A stretch of 64,000 nucleotides of DNA from Burkholderiales bacterium (GCA_017307855.1 JAFKGD010000008.1:186001-250000); one strand, 5' to 3'; positions 8,286 to 17,672 are shown, counted from the first letter of the stretch. The notes: generated by a model not told the origin, from the sequence alone. Numbers and translations: made by a program.

Positions 8286-9230
8286 TCACGGCACGGCCGT
8301 CGCGGATACGCCGGCCTGCAGGTAGGCATTCACGAGATCGGCCGGCAGGCGCGAGAGCGATTCGGCGCTCACCGCCCGGGTGGCGCGGCGCAGCGCATCG
8401 AGGTCGATGTCGCCGGGCATGAGCACCTGCACGCCATGGCCGCGCAGGCGATCGAGCGCCGTCTCGTCCTGTGCTGCGGCGCTGCGGCGCTGCTGGCGCG
8501 TGGCTTCATCGACGGCTGCCTGGAGTTCGACCTGCTGGCGGCTGCTCAGGCTCTCGTGCCAGGCGCGCGGGCAGGCCAGCAGCACCACGCCGAAGAAGTG
8601 GCCGGTGAGGCTCACGTGAGGGTGATGGCGCCAGAGCTCGAAGGTGAGCAGATTGGTGAGTGGGTTTTCCTGCGCGTGCACCGTGCCGTCCTGCACCACG
8701 CGCACGAGTTCCTTGACGTCGGTGGTCACGGCCTTGAAGCCCAGCGCGTCGAGCGTGCGTCGGTAGAGCTCACTGTCCAGCGTGCGGATCACGAGGCCCT
8801 CGCAGTCGCCCGGCGTGCGGATCGGGCGCACCGCGTTGGAGACATGGCGGAAGCCGTTGTCCCAGAACGCCAGCACGTGCAGGCCGCTCTGGCGCGCCAC
8901 GGCCTCACGCAGCATCACGCCGGCGGCGCCATCGAGCGCGGCGAACGCGGCGGCACGGTCCTGCACGGAGAAAGGCAGGTCGAGCACCGCCAGCTCGGGC
9001 ACGCGCGCCGACAGGTAGCCAGACGCCATGTAGCCGATCTGGCGCTCCCCGCGATCCAGCGATGCGAACAGCGAGGCCGCGCTTTCGCCCTGGGCGGTCA
9101 CGTCGGGCAGCAGGTGGGGCGTGCCGACGGCACCGCCGTCGAGACGGCGTGCCAGCGTGGTGAGGGCGGCGGTGAGGATGGAGGCGCCGCCCTGGTAACC
9201 GGCGAGGTGAATGGGGGTGGCTGGCGTCAT
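8286..9230 (-). CDS. TRAP DctP-type solute-binding protein without signal peptide
   Basis: 314 residues matching the DctP fold: the GLVIRTLDSELYRRTLDALG stretch, then VVQDGTVHAQENPLTNL, the family's mid-protein signature. DctP proteins bind organic acids in the periplasm for DctQM permeases. Here the N-terminus (MTPATPIHLAGYQGGAS) shows no hydrophobic signal segment, and no dctQM lies in the cluster. The ATG overlaps the upstream dehydrogenase stop by 4 bp, which supports this start. Either export is lost, the true start differs, or the protein acts in the cytoplasm. Confidence 0.78.
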   Translation of the reverse strand: MTPATPIHLAGYQGGASILTAALTTLARRLDGGAVGTPHLLPDVTAQGESAASLFASLDRGERQIGYMASGYLSARVPELAVLDLPFSVQDRAAAFAALDGAAGVMLREAVARQSGLHVLAFWDNGFRHVSNAVRPIRTPGDCEGLVIRTLDSELYRRTLDALGFKAVTTDVKELVRVVQDGTVHAQENPLTNLLTFELWRHHPHVSLTGHFFGVVLLACPRAWHESLSSRQQVELQAAVDEATRQQRRSAAAQDETALDRLRGHGVQVLMPGDIDLDALRRATRAVSAESLSRLPADLVNAYLQAGVSATAVP

Positions 9231-10177
9231 GCCGGTGCTCCGTCGATGGGGGTGGCGCGGCAGCGCGCGATGGCTTCCACGATGAAGGCGTTGTCGCGGC
9301 CGGCCTCGCCGCGGTCCACGCAGTCATCAAGCAACCCGGCGTAGACGCTGGCGAAGGGCAGCGCCTGGCCGCGCGCAGCCGCCTGCGCGAGGATGAGGCG
9401 GAAGTCCTTGAGACTCTGGTCGACCTTGCCCTGCAGCGGCTCGAAGGTGCGCGTGGCCATCATCGTGCCCTTCACCTGCATCACGCGCGAGTACGCGGCC
9501 GAGCCGATGAGCACGTCGAGGAAGCGTTCCGGATCCAGCCCGAGCTGGCCGGCGAAGACCAGGCCTTCGGCGAGCGCGCTGCGGTTGAGGCCGAGCACCA
9601 GGTTGACGGCCAGCTTGGCGCGGCTGCCGTTGCCCACCGCGCCGAGCACGTGGCGCGAAGGGCACAGGGCCTCGAGCACCGGCCCGGCGCGTTGCAGGTC
9701 GGCCTCGTGGCCGGCGACGAGGCCGACGGCCTCGCCACGTGCCAGGGTGCCGCTGGTGCCCGACACCGGCATCTCTGCGAACGCGAGCCCGGCCGCGTCG
9801 CAGCGCTGTCCGAGGGCCGCCAGCCGGTCCGGATCGCAGGTGCTGGTGCACAGCACGACCGGGCGGTGCCCGCCCGCGCGCGCGGCCTGGAGCAGGCCGC
9901 CTTCGCCTTCCACCACCTGCTCGACCTGCGCGGTGTCGAACACGGCCAGCACCACCACGTCGCACGCGGCCAGATCGGCCAGCGAGCGCGCGGGGCTGCG
10001 CCCGGGGCCGGCGAACGCCTCGCGGCGCGCGGGATCGACGTCGTAGCCCACCAGCGACAGGCCCGCGCCCGCGAGCCGGGTGGCGCACGCCGTGCCCATC
10101 AGGCCCAGGCCGGCGATGCCGACCGTGAGCGGCGCGGCCGCGGCGGCCGATGCAGGGGCGATGCCAGCCGCCATCAT
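9227..10177 (-). CDS. NAD(P)-dependent beta-hydroxyacid dehydrogenase (3-hydroxyisobutyrate dehydrogenase family)
   Basis: 316 residues. A Rossmann GIAGLGLMG motif follows an Ala-rich leader of about 18 residues. The substrate-binding PVSGTSGTLARGEA segment and the catalytic lysine region SRAKLAVNLVLGLN are present. Family members oxidise beta-hydroxyacids or reduce tartronate/succinic semialdehydes. Both ends overlap neighbouring genes by 4 bp (ATGA), giving a tight operon with a Bug protein upstream and the DctP-like protein downstream. Substrate unresolved. Confidence 0.85.
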   Translation of the reverse strand: MMAAGIAPASAAAAAPLTVGIAGLGLMGTACATRLAGAGLSLVGYDVDPARREAFAGPGRSPARSLADLAACDVVVLAVFDTAQVEQVVEGEGGLLQAARAGGHRPVVLCTSTCDPDRLAALGQRCDAAGLAFAEMPVSGTSGTLARGEAVGLVAGHEADLQRAGPVLEALCPSRHVLGAVGNGSRAKLAVNLVLGLNRSALAEGLVFAGQLGLDPERFLDVLIGSAAYSRVMQVKGTMMATRTFEPLQGKVDQSLKDFRLILAQAAARGQALPFASVYAGLLDDCVDRGEAGRDNAFIVEAIARCRATPIDGAPA

Positions 10178-11154
10178 TCGGCCTTGATGCCGGCGTCGCG
10201 GATCACTTTGCCGATGCGGGCGTGGCCGGTGCGCGTGAGCTCGCCCAGTTGCGCCGGCGTGGAGGGCGACGGATCCAGGCCCAGGCCCAGCAGGCGATCA
10301 CGCACGGCCGGATCGGCCAGTGCCCGCGCGACTTCGGCATTCAGCCGGTCGACGATGGCCCGGGGCGTGCCCTTGGGTGCGTACAGGCCCAGCCAGGTCG
10401 AGAAGTTGAAGGCCGGCATGCCGGCTTCGGTGAACGTTGGCACGTCGGGCAGCAGGCTGGAGCGGCGCTCGGCCGGCTGGGCCAGGGGGCGCAGCTTGCC
10501 GTCCTTGATCAGCGGCAGCGCCACCGAGATGGCCGAGAACATCACCGGCACCTGGCCACCGGCCACATCCATGGTGGCCTGCGTGGCGCCCTTGTAGGGC
10601 ACGTGCGTCATCTGGACCTTGTTGGCGGTGGAGAACAGCTCCATCGCGATGTGGTGCGGACTGCCGGGGCCGGCCGAGGCGTAGTCCAGCTTGCGCGGCT
10701 GGGCCTGCGCCTGCGTCACCAGTTCGCCCGGCGTCTTGAAGGCGTTGTTGTTGGCGACCAGCACCCAGGCGATGTTGGCCATGCGGCTGACGGGCTCGAA
10801 ATCGTTCAGCGGATCGAAGCTGGTCTTCGCGGCCAGGTTCACGGCGTAGTTGAGCACGCTGTCGGTGATGCCACCGAGCACGTAGCCGTCGGGCGCGGCC
10901 CGCGCGATGCGGTCGGCACCGACCAGGCCCGATGCGCCGGGCTGGTTCTCGATGGCGAAGCTCGCGCCCATGTTCTCGCCCACCTTGCCGAGCACGACGC
11001 GCGTGCCCACGTCGGCAGCGCTGCCGGCCTGCAGCGGCACGATGACCTGGATCGGCTTGGCGGGATAGGCGGCCTGCGCCAGGGCGGCGCCGGATGCGGC
11101 CAGCAGGGCGGTGGCGAGCAGCGTGCGGCGCGCGCGCGTGAAGGGGATATGCAT
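10174..11154 (-). CDS. Bug/TctC-family tripartite tricarboxylate transporter substrate-binding protein
   Basis: 326 residues with a clear signal peptide (RARRTLLATALLAASGAALAQA). AYPAKPIQVIVPLQAGSAAD and DYASAGPGSPHHIAMELF are standard Bug motifs. These periplasmic proteins capture carboxylates or aromatic acids. There is no TctA or TctB permease in the window, so it is an orphan, as is common in Burkholderiales. It is the first of three paralogues in this cluster. Confidence 0.92.
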   Translation of the reverse strand: MHIPFTRARRTLLATALLAASGAALAQAAYPAKPIQVIVPLQAGSAADVGTRVVLGKVGENMGASFAIENQPGASGLVGADRIARAAPDGYVLGGITDSVLNYAVNLAAKTSFDPLNDFEPVSRMANIAWVLVANNNAFKTPGELVTQAQAQPRKLDYASAGPGSPHHIAMELFSTANKVQMTHVPYKGATQATMDVAGGQVPVMFSAISVALPLIKDGKLRPLAQPAERRSSLLPDVPTFTEAGMPAFNFSTWLGLYAPKGTPRAIVDRLNAEVARALADPAVRDRLLGLGLDPSPSTPAQLGELTRTGHARIGKVIRDAGIKAE

Positions 11155-11229
11155 GTCTGTCTGTCTCCGTGGGTTGTCGTGGGGGAGCGCGGCCCTGGGT
11201 GGTCCGCGTCCCGGCAGTGCGATGGCGCC

Positions 11230-12195
11230 TTATTCCTTCATGCCGGCGTCGGCCACGACCTTGGCCATGCGCGCGTAGTCGCTGGCCATGTAGTCGCGCA
11301 TCTGCGCGGGCGTCATCACCGAGGGGTCGATGCCGTTGTCGGCCAGCCGCTTGACGGTGTCGGGGTTGCGCAGCACCTTCGTCAACTCGCCCGCGATGCG
11401 GTTGACCACGTCATCCGGCGTCGCGGCAGGCGCGACGATGCCGATCCACGAGGCGTAGTCGTAACCCGGCACGCCCTGTTCTGCCACCGTCGGAATCTCG
11501 GCCATGACGGGCGTGCGCTGCGCACCCGCCACGGCGATCGCGCGCAGCTTGCCGGCCTTCACCATGGGCATGACCGTGCCGATGGCGTTGAACATCACCT
11601 GCACCTCGCCGCCCGCCACGGCGACGGCGGCGGGGCTCGCGCCCTTGTAGGGCACGTGCAGCATCTTCATGCCGGTGGCGGCTTCCAGCATGCTCATGGC
11701 GATGTGCTGGGCGCTGCCCACGCCGCCGGTGGCGTAGCTCACCTTGCCCGGGTTGGCCTTCACGTAGGCGACGAGTTCCTGCACGTTCTTCACCGGCAGG
11801 CTGGGGTTGACCACCAGCGCCGTCGGCAACACCGCGACCATGCCGACCGGCTTGAAACTCTTGGCGGGATCGAACGACACCCGGCGCACGTGCGGCAGCA
11901 CGCCCAGGATGGCGTTGTTGCAGCCGCACAGCGTCGTGCCGTCCGGGTTGGCGCGAGCCACTTTCTCGGCACCGATGGCGCCCGAGGCGCCGGTCTGGTT
12001 CTCGATGACGATGGGTTGCGCGAGCGCGGCCGAGAGCCGCTCGGTGACGATGCGCAGCGCGACGTCGGAGGCGCTGCCGGTCGCCAGCGGCGTGACGAGC
12101 GTGACGGTTTCGCCGGCCGCCCAGGCGGCCGGTACGGTGGCCGTGCCCAGGCACAGCAGGGTCGCGCCGAGCGTGCGCTTGATAAGGGATTGCAT
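11230..12195 (-). CDS. Bug/TctC-family substrate-binding protein
   Basis: 321 residues, with a signal peptide of about 26 residues ending AWA. The motifs TPLATGSASDVALRI and SYATGGVGSAQHIAMSM place it in the Bug family. It differs clearly from its neighbour at 10.2 kb, for example GCNNAILGVLPH in place of GITDSVLNYAV, so it probably binds a different ligand. No permease partner is nearby. Confidence 0.92.
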   Translation of the reverse strand: MQSLIKRTLGATLLCLGTATVPAAWAAGETVTLVTPLATGSASDVALRIVTERLSAALAQPIVIENQTGASGAIGAEKVARANPDGTTLCGCNNAILGVLPHVRRVSFDPAKSFKPVGMVAVLPTALVVNPSLPVKNVQELVAYVKANPGKVSYATGGVGSAQHIAMSMLEAATGMKMLHVPYKGASPAAVAVAGGEVQVMFNAIGTVMPMVKAGKLRAIAVAGAQRTPVMAEIPTVAEQGVPGYDYASWIGIVAPAATPDDVVNRIAGELTKVLRNPDTVKRLADNGIDPSVMTPAQMRDYMASDYARMAKVVADAGMKE

Positions 12196-12246
12196 GGTGT
12201 CTTGTCTCCGTCTGGTTATGGTGGGGTGCCGCGCGCGCCGCGGTGA

Positions 12247-13026
12247 TCAGAGCATCACGCGGCCGCCATTGGTATCGAGGTTCACGCCGGTGACGAAGCC
12301 GGCACCGTCGGAGGCCAGGTACAGCATGGCGGCCACGTGGTCCTCCACCTGGGCCAGCCGGCGCAGCGGCACCTGCGCCGCGATGCGCTCGACGTCTTCG
12401 GCCGTGCGCAGCGCGGCGACACGCGGCGTCAGCGTGGTGAGCGGCGCGATGGTGTTGGCCGTGATGCCGTGCGGGCCCAGTTCGTAGGCGAGGAAGCGCG
12501 TGAGCTGCGTGACGCCGGCCTTGGCCGCGCCGTAGGCCGGCGACGAGGCGGCGTGCACCGTGCGGCCCGAGATCGAAGTCACGTTCACGATGCGGCCGGC
12601 CTTCGAGCCTTTCAGCGCCGGGATGGCCGCGCGGCAGCACAGGAACACGCTGCGCAGGTTGAGCGCCACCGTGGCGTCCCATTCGGCGATGTCCATCTGC
12701 TCCACGGTGAGCAGCTTCTTGTAGCCCCCGGCGCAGTTGATCAGCACGTCGAGGCCGTGGCCGGCCGCGGCAATCCCGGCGAAGGCTGCCGCGACGGCCG
12801 CCTCGTCGGTGATGTCCAGCGCGATACCGGTGGCACTGGCGCTGCCCTGGAGCCCGGCCGCGATGTCGCGCACGCGGGTGCCGTCGATGTCCAGCAGGAA
12901 CACATGCGCGCCCTGCGCCGCGAAGGCCTGTGCGGCTGCGGCGCCGATGCCGCCGGCCGCGCCGGTGATCACGACGCTGCGGCCGGCGAGTTCGGGGTAG
13001 GTCGGCATCATGCGGGGCGTGTCCAC
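12247..13026 (-). CDS. SDR-family oxidoreductase
   Basis: 259 residues, a classical short-chain dehydrogenase. The cofactor motif ITGAAGGIG lies near residue 20, then NCAGG, the catalytic Ser region NVTSISG, and the YGAAK active-site pair. The C-terminus (GVNLDTNGGRVML) is the usual family end. It likely oxidises or reduces a hydroxyl of the cluster's substrate. An in-between spacer of about 50 bp from the Bug gene suggests one transcript. Confidence 0.9.
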   Translation of the reverse strand: MDTPRMMPTYPELAGRSVVITGAAGGIGAAAAQAFAAQGAHVFLLDIDGTRVRDIAAGLQGSASATGIALDITDEAAVAAAFAGIAAAGHGLDVLINCAGGYKKLLTVEQMDIAEWDATVALNLRSVFLCCRAAIPALKGSKAGRIVNVTSISGRTVHAASSPAYGAAKAGVTQLTRFLAYELGPHGITANTIAPLTTLTPRVAALRTAEDVERIAAQVPLRRLAQVEDHVAAMLYLASDGAGFVTGVNLDTNGGRVML

Positions 13027-13054
13027 GTGCAGGCAGGTTGTCGGCTGGCCTTCA

Positions 13055-13594
13055 TCAGAACGCCGACGCCTTGACGGGCGCCTCCTTCGTCATCACCTCG
13101 GCGGCGGACTTGTCGTTCTCGCCCGCGTCGGTCCATTCAGGCACACGGCCGATGCGGGCCGCCTCGTGCCAGGCGAAGTTCAGCTCCACCTTGATCCCGT
13201 TGATGGGCTCGCGCATGAACAGCTGGTAGAGGTTGGAGTTGTGCGCCTTGCGCTCGCTGAACTCGACGCCATTGCGCGTGAGGCGGTCGATGAATTCCTC
13301 GATGCCCTCGCAGTTCAGGCACAGGTGGTCGATGCGGCCCGAGCCCATGGCGCCGGCCGCCGAGAAATCCTTGTCGCCATCGGTGGGCGTCTTGAGGTAG
13401 GTGTCCTGGTGCGTCGAATAGCGTGCCTTGCCGATGTGGATCACGTCCTGCTCGCCGATGTAGAGCCAGTAGACGGGAAAGCCGAACTCGGGGTGGTAGC
13501 CGTTGCGGAAGCCCAGGTTCTCGACGAACCAGTCGCGCGTGCCCTCCGGGTCGTGCGTGAGGATCAGAAGGTGTTCGAGGAATCGCAGTCCCAT
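13055..13594 (-). CDS. VOC-family protein (glyoxalase/dioxygenase fold)
   Basis: 179 residues with the vicinal-oxygen-chelate start LRFLEHLLILTHDPEGTRDWF and a second half beginning GRIDHLCLNCEG, so both metal-ligand His positions are present. VOC proteins include lyases, isomerases and ring-cleavage dioxygenases. Its place in an aromatic- or organic-acid cluster makes a ring-cleaving or isomerising role plausible, but it is not demonstrated. An Ala-poor C-terminal extension follows residue 125. Confidence 0.8.
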   Translation of the reverse strand: MGLRFLEHLLILTHDPEGTRDWFVENLGFRNGYHPEFGFPVYWLYIGEQDVIHIGKARYSTHQDTYLKTPTDGDKDFSAAGAMGSGRIDHLCLNCEGIEEFIDRLTRNGVEFSERKAHNSNLYQLFMREPINGIKVELNFAWHEAARIGRVPEWTDAGENDKSAAEVMTKEAPVKASAF

Positions 13595-13658
13595 GGTTGT
13601 CTCCGTTGTCTTGTGTGTGCGTGTGATTGCCTGCGGTGGTGGCGCCGTTCGGCGCGCC

Positions 13659-14075
13659 CTACTTGGCGTGCTCGGCCGCCACGGGCCGGGTCTCGCCCGT
13701 GTCCGTCAGCGTGCGCGTGGCGTTGACCGACGCGTAGATCCACAGGATCTTCATCGGCTCGGTGTCGGACATGTTGCGGAAGCGGTGCGGCACGTTCGGC
13801 GGGATGAAGGTGGTGTCCAGCGGCTTGAGCTCCTGCACCTCGCCGTCGATGTCGAGGTAGGCATGGCCGCTCAGCAGCATCACGCTTTCCTCGCAGTTGT
13901 GGCTGTGGAAGGGGATGGCCGTGCCGGGGCTGAATTCGGTGATGCCGTTGATGAAGGTGCTTGCGCCCACCGAGGGCAGCACCAGCGGCGTCGTGCGGGC
14001 GCCGCCGCCACGGTCGTGGCTCTTGATCTGGTCGGGGCGCAGCACGGCGTACTTGGCGGGGGAGGGTGTGCTCAT
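13659..14075 (-). CDS. Cupin-domain protein
   Basis: 138 residues from the ATG at 14075, which has a good GGAGC site; the longer frame to 14270 is rejected as antisense to the neighbouring aldehyde dehydrogenase. Cupin motif 1 (PFHSHNCEESVMLLSG) and motif 2 (IPPNVPHRFRN) keep the metal ligands. Small cupins of this kind are dioxygenases, isomerases or sensors. It sits between the dehydrogenase and VOC genes and is likely co-transcribed. Confidence 0.85.
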   Translation of the reverse strand: MSTPSPAKYAVLRPDQIKSHDRGGGARTTPLVLPSVGASTFINGITEFSPGTAIPFHSHNCEESVMLLSGHAYLDIDGEVQELKPLDTTFIPPNVPHRFRNMSDTEPMKILWIYASVNATRTLTDTGETRPVAAEHAK

Positions 14076-14112
14076 CGGGGGCTCCTTCGGAAGTCGGAAG
14101 TCTGTAGGCGGG

Positions 14113-15489
14113 TCAGGCGCGTGCGGGGCCGGTCCACACGGTCTTGATGTTGGTGAATTCGTGCAGGCCGAGCACGCCGAGTTCGCGGCCATAACCGGAC
14201 TCCTTGGTGCCGCCGAAAGGCAGGCGCGGATCGGACGCGACCATGCCGTTGACGAAGACGGCGCCGGCATCGATCTGGCGCGTGATCTGGCGAGCGCGAT
14301 CGAGGTCGGCGGTCCACAGCGCCGCGCCCAGCCCGAAGGGCGTGCCGTTGGCCACGCGCACGGCCTCGGCAGCGTCGGCCACGCGCAGGATGGCGGCGGC
14401 GGGGCCGAAGGTTTCCTCGCGCGCGGCCGTCATGTCGTGCGTCACGTGGTCCAGCACCGTGGGTTCGTAGAACGCGCCCGGCCCGGCGACGGGCTTGCCA
14501 CCCAGCAGCAGCTTCGCGCCTTGCTGCACGCTGGCTTCGACCTGGGCATGCAGTTCGTCGCGCAGGTTGCGCTTGGCCATGGCGCCTTGCGTGTTGCCAT
14601 CGGCCATGGGGTCGCCCACCACCAGCTGGCGCGCGCCGTCCACGAAGGCTTCGACGAAGCGGTCGGCCACGGCGTGTTCGACGATGAAGCGCTTGGCCGC
14701 GATGCAGCTCTGCCCCGTGTTCTGGAAGCGCGCCTTCACGGCCACCGCGGCAGCGGCTTCAATGTCGGCATCGGACAGCACGATGAAGGGGTCGGAGCCT
14801 CCGAGTTCGAGCACCTGCTTCTTGAGCGCCTGGCCGGCTTGCGAGGCGATGCTGCGCCCGGCGGGGGTGGAGCCGGTGAACGTCACGGCCGAGATGCGGC
14901 GATCCTCGATGAGGCGTTTCACCTCGCCCGATCCCACCAGCAGCGTCGTGAACAGGCCGGCGGGCGCGCCGGCCTTCGTGAACACGTCTTCGAGCGCCAG
15001 AGCGCACTGCGGCACGTTGCTCGCGTGCTTGAGCACCATGCCATTGCCGCCGGCAAGCACGGGCGCGGCCGCGCGCATGACCTGCCAGAACGGGTAGTTC
15101 CACGGCATGACGGCCAGCACGATGCCCAGCGGGTCGTAGACCATGCGGCTGTCGGTGGCGCTGCTGGGCACGATCTGGTCCTGCAGCATGCCGGGCGCAG
15201 CGTCGGCGTAGACGTCGAAGTTCCAGGCGCACTTCTCGACTTCGCCGGCGGATTCGGCCAGTGGCTTGCCCATCTCCAGCGTCGCCAGCGGGGCAAGGGT
15301 GGCCTTCTGTTCGCGCAGCGTCTGCGCGACACGGCGCAGCAGTGCCATGCGCTCGGCCATGGGCGTGCGGGCCCAGGCGCGCTGCGCGCCGGCCGCGCGC
15401 TCGAGCCGCTGCTCGATCGCGGCGCCGTCGTGCGCGTCGTATTCGGCGAGCACCGCGTCGGTGGCGGGATTGAAGGAGGTGATCGTCAT
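14113..15489 (-). CDS. NAD(P)-dependent aldehyde dehydrogenase (succinate-semialdehyde type)
   Basis: 458 residues. MPWNYPFWQ, FTGSTPAGRSIA, the general base Glu in LELGGSDPF and the catalytic Cys in NTGQSCIAAKRF are intact. The overall match is to GabD/Sad-like enzymes, which oxidise semialdehydes to acids. The start ATG overlaps the upstream Ldh2 stop by 4 bp. In this cluster it probably oxidises a pathway semialdehyde. Confidence 0.9.
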   Translation of the reverse strand: MTITSFNPATDAVLAEYDAHDGAAIEQRLERAAGAQRAWARTPMAERMALLRRVAQTLREQKATLAPLATLEMGKPLAESAGEVEKCAWNFDVYADAAPGMLQDQIVPSSATDSRMVYDPLGIVLAVMPWNYPFWQVMRAAAPVLAGGNGMVLKHASNVPQCALALEDVFTKAGAPAGLFTTLLVGSGEVKRLIEDRRISAVTFTGSTPAGRSIASQAGQALKKQVLELGGSDPFIVLSDADIEAAAAVAVKARFQNTGQSCIAAKRFIVEHAVADRFVEAFVDGARQLVVGDPMADGNTQGAMAKRNLRDELHAQVEASVQQGAKLLLGGKPVAGPGAFYEPTVLDHVTHDMTAAREETFGPAAAILRVADAAEAVRVANGTPFGLGAALWTADLDRARQITRQIDAGAVFVNGMVASDPRLPFGGTKESGYGRELGVLGLHEFTNIKTVWTGPARA

Positions 15490-16553
15490 GCCAGTGCCAT
15501 TTCTTCCAGGGGGGCGATGCCGAGGTCGGCCGCCAGTTGCTGCAGGTCGCTCGCGACGCCGCCGGCGATCGGCACGCCGTGCTCGCGGTAGCGCGCCCGC
15601 TTCTCGTGGCTCTGCTCGCCGGGCAGCCAGATGCGTTCCACGCCGGGCAGGCGCTCGCTGCCGCGGATGTCGCGCACCAGCTTGTCGACCGCGCCCTTGA
15701 ACACGGCCGGGTCGCCGAAGGCGGCGAGGTCGATCACGAGGATGGCCTGGCCGGTGTTGGTGGTGGTCTTGAAGTCGGCGTTGAAGTCGATCACGTCGCG
15801 GCCCATGGCGGCGCCGCCGAGCGTGCCCGCCAGCAGCCCCACGATGAGCGCCAGCCCGTAGCCCTTGTGGTCGCCGATGGGCAGCAGGAAGCCCTCGCCG
15901 GACTTGTTGGGATCGAGCAGCGGCTTGCCCTGGCGATCGATCATCCAGCCCACGGGCATCTGCTCGCCGCGCTTGGCCTTGGCCTTCACCTTGCCGTAGG
16001 CGGCGACGGTGGTGGCCATGTCGAGCACTACGGGCGGCTCATTGGCGGTGGGTATGCCGGCGGCGATCGGGTTGGTCGACAGCAGCATGTCGGTGCCGCC
16101 CCAGGGCGGCAGGTGGTTGGCGTTGCCGACAGCGAAGTACAGGCCGAGCATGTCGTGCTCCAGCGGGCGGCGCGCGTACAGGGACGCCGGCCCCGCGTGG
16201 TTGCTGTAGCGCGTGCCGACCCAGGCCACGCCGGCCGTGCGCGCTTTCTCGATGGCGATGTCCACGGCGCGCGAGACCACGAGATGACCCATGCCGTTGT
16301 CGCCGTCCACCACGGCCATGGCCGCGCGCTCCTGCACGATGCGGATGTCCGGATGCTTGTTGATGCCGCCGGCCCGGATGCGCTTGATGTACTGCGGCAG
16401 GCGGATCACACCGTGGCCGTCGGAGCCCTGTACGTCGGCCTCGGTCATGAGTCGGGCCACCTGCGCCGCGTCGGCCTCGGGAAGGCCCTGGCTGGTGAAG
16501 GCGGACTGGATGAAGCGCTGCAGCGCTTCGGGAGAGACGATCAATGGGTTCAT
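15486..16553 (-). CDS. Ldh2-family malate/L-lactate dehydrogenase-like oxidoreductase
   Basis: 355 residues of the Ldh2/MDH2 fold, distinct from Rossmann dehydrogenases. The family stretches DVQGSDGHGVIRLPQY, GNGMGHLVVSRAVD and RYSNHAGPASLYARR are present, with the conserved His in the third. Members reduce or oxidise 2-oxoacids with NAD(P)H. Coupled by 4-bp overlap to the aldehyde dehydrogenase downstream. Probably interconverts a 2-hydroxy/2-oxo acid of the imported substrate. Confidence 0.88.
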   Translation of the reverse strand: MNPLIVSPEALQRFIQSAFTSQGLPEADAAQVARLMTEADVQGSDGHGVIRLPQYIKRIRAGGINKHPDIRIVQERAAMAVVDGDNGMGHLVVSRAVDIAIEKARTAGVAWVGTRYSNHAGPASLYARRPLEHDMLGLYFAVGNANHLPPWGGTDMLLSTNPIAAGIPTANEPPVVLDMATTVAAYGKVKAKAKRGEQMPVGWMIDRQGKPLLDPNKSGEGFLLPIGDHKGYGLALIVGLLAGTLGGAAMGRDVIDFNADFKTTTNTGQAILVIDLAAFGDPAVFKGAVDKLVRDIRGSERLPGVERIWLPGEQSHEKRARYREHGVPIAGGVASDLQQLAADLGIAPLEEMALA

Positions 16554-16598
16554 GGATGCAGGGCCTGGCGTTGGAAATGCGGATGCGCGGCGGCGGGA

Positions 16599-17567
16599 TC
16601 AGTTCGCGGAAATGCCCTTTTCCTGGATCAGCTTGCGGTAGAGCTCGAACTGCGTCTTCGTCGAAGCGCCGAGCTCCGCCGACGTGGTGCCCAGTGGCGT
16701 GACGCCGATGGCCAGCAGCTTGTCGCGCGTGGCGGGGTCGTTCACGGCGGCGCGCGCTTCGTTGGCGAGGCGCTGGACGATGTCCGGCGGCGTGCCGGCG
16801 GGCGCCACCATGGCGAACCAGGAATTGAAGGTGAAGTCGGGCATGCCGCTTTCACGGAACGTGGGCACGTCGGGGTATTGCGGCAGGCGCTCGCGCGTGG
16901 ATACGGCCAGCAGGCGCAGCTTGCCGCCCTGCAGCAGCGAGGTCACGGTGCCCAGGCCCTGCATGGAGGCGTCGACCTCGCCTGCCGCGACGGCCACGGC
17001 CGCTGGCGTGGCACCCTTGTAGGGCACGTGCATCAGGTCGAGCCCGCCACGGTCGGCGATCAGGGCCATGCCGATGTGCTGCGGGCTGCCGTTGCCGCCC
17101 GAGCCGTAATTGAGCTTGCCCGGCGCGGCCTTGGCGGCCTTGATGAAGTCGGCCAGCGTGCGGTGGGGCGAGTCGGCCTTGACGACCAGGCCCCATTCGA
17201 TCGTGCCCACCAGCGAGACCGGCGTGAAGTCGGTCAGCGCATTCCATGGCATCTTGGCCATCATGTGCGGCACCATGGTGAGCACGCTGTCGTTGAAGCC
17301 GCCGATGGTGTAGCCGTCGGGCGCGGAACGTGCCAGCCGCTCGGCGCCGATGATGCCGGACGAGCCGGCGATGTTCTCCACCGCGAAGCCCTGGCCCATC
17401 GACTCGCCCATCTTCTGCACCACCACGCGGGCCGCGTTGTCCACGGCACTGCCGGCGGCCAGCGGAACGATCATGCGGATGGGCTTGTTGGGATAGCTGG
17501 GCTGGGCGATGACGGCCAGCGGCAAGGCGATCAGGGCGCCCACCATCAGGCGGCTGAGTGATTTCAT
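16599..17567 (-). CDS. Bug/TctC-family substrate-binding protein (first gene of cluster)
   Basis: 322 residues with a 21-residue signal peptide (MKSLSRLMVGALIALPLAVIA). SYPNKPIRMIVPLAAGSAVD and LNYGSGGNGSPQHIGMAL are Bug hallmarks. It is the promoter-proximal gene of the leftward cluster and diverges from a LysR gene across 157 bp. That layout suggests substrate binding and LysR-controlled expression belong to one uptake/catabolic system. Confidence 0.92.
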   Translation of the reverse strand: MKSLSRLMVGALIALPLAVIAQPSYPNKPIRMIVPLAAGSAVDNAARVVVQKMGESMGQGFAVENIAGSSGIIGAERLARSAPDGYTIGGFNDSVLTMVPHMMAKMPWNALTDFTPVSLVGTIEWGLVVKADSPHRTLADFIKAAKAAPGKLNYGSGGNGSPQHIGMALIADRGGLDLMHVPYKGATPAAVAVAAGEVDASMQGLGTVTSLLQGGKLRLLAVSTRERLPQYPDVPTFRESGMPDFTFNSWFAMVAPAGTPPDIVQRLANEARAAVNDPATRDKLLAIGVTPLGTTSAELGASTKTQFELYRKLIQEKGISAN

Positions 17568-17672
17568 GGGGTGTCTCCGTGGATGCTTTGTCTACGCTCC
17601 GGCCCTGCCGGAAGCAGCCGCAAGAGTACGCAGCGCCGGGGGCACTGTCTAATGCTGTATTTGCCCTCTGCC

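Noticed and set aside
10150-12246. 698-residue open frame on the plus strand
   Set aside because: It spans two Bug genes that have signal peptides and family motifs on the other strand.
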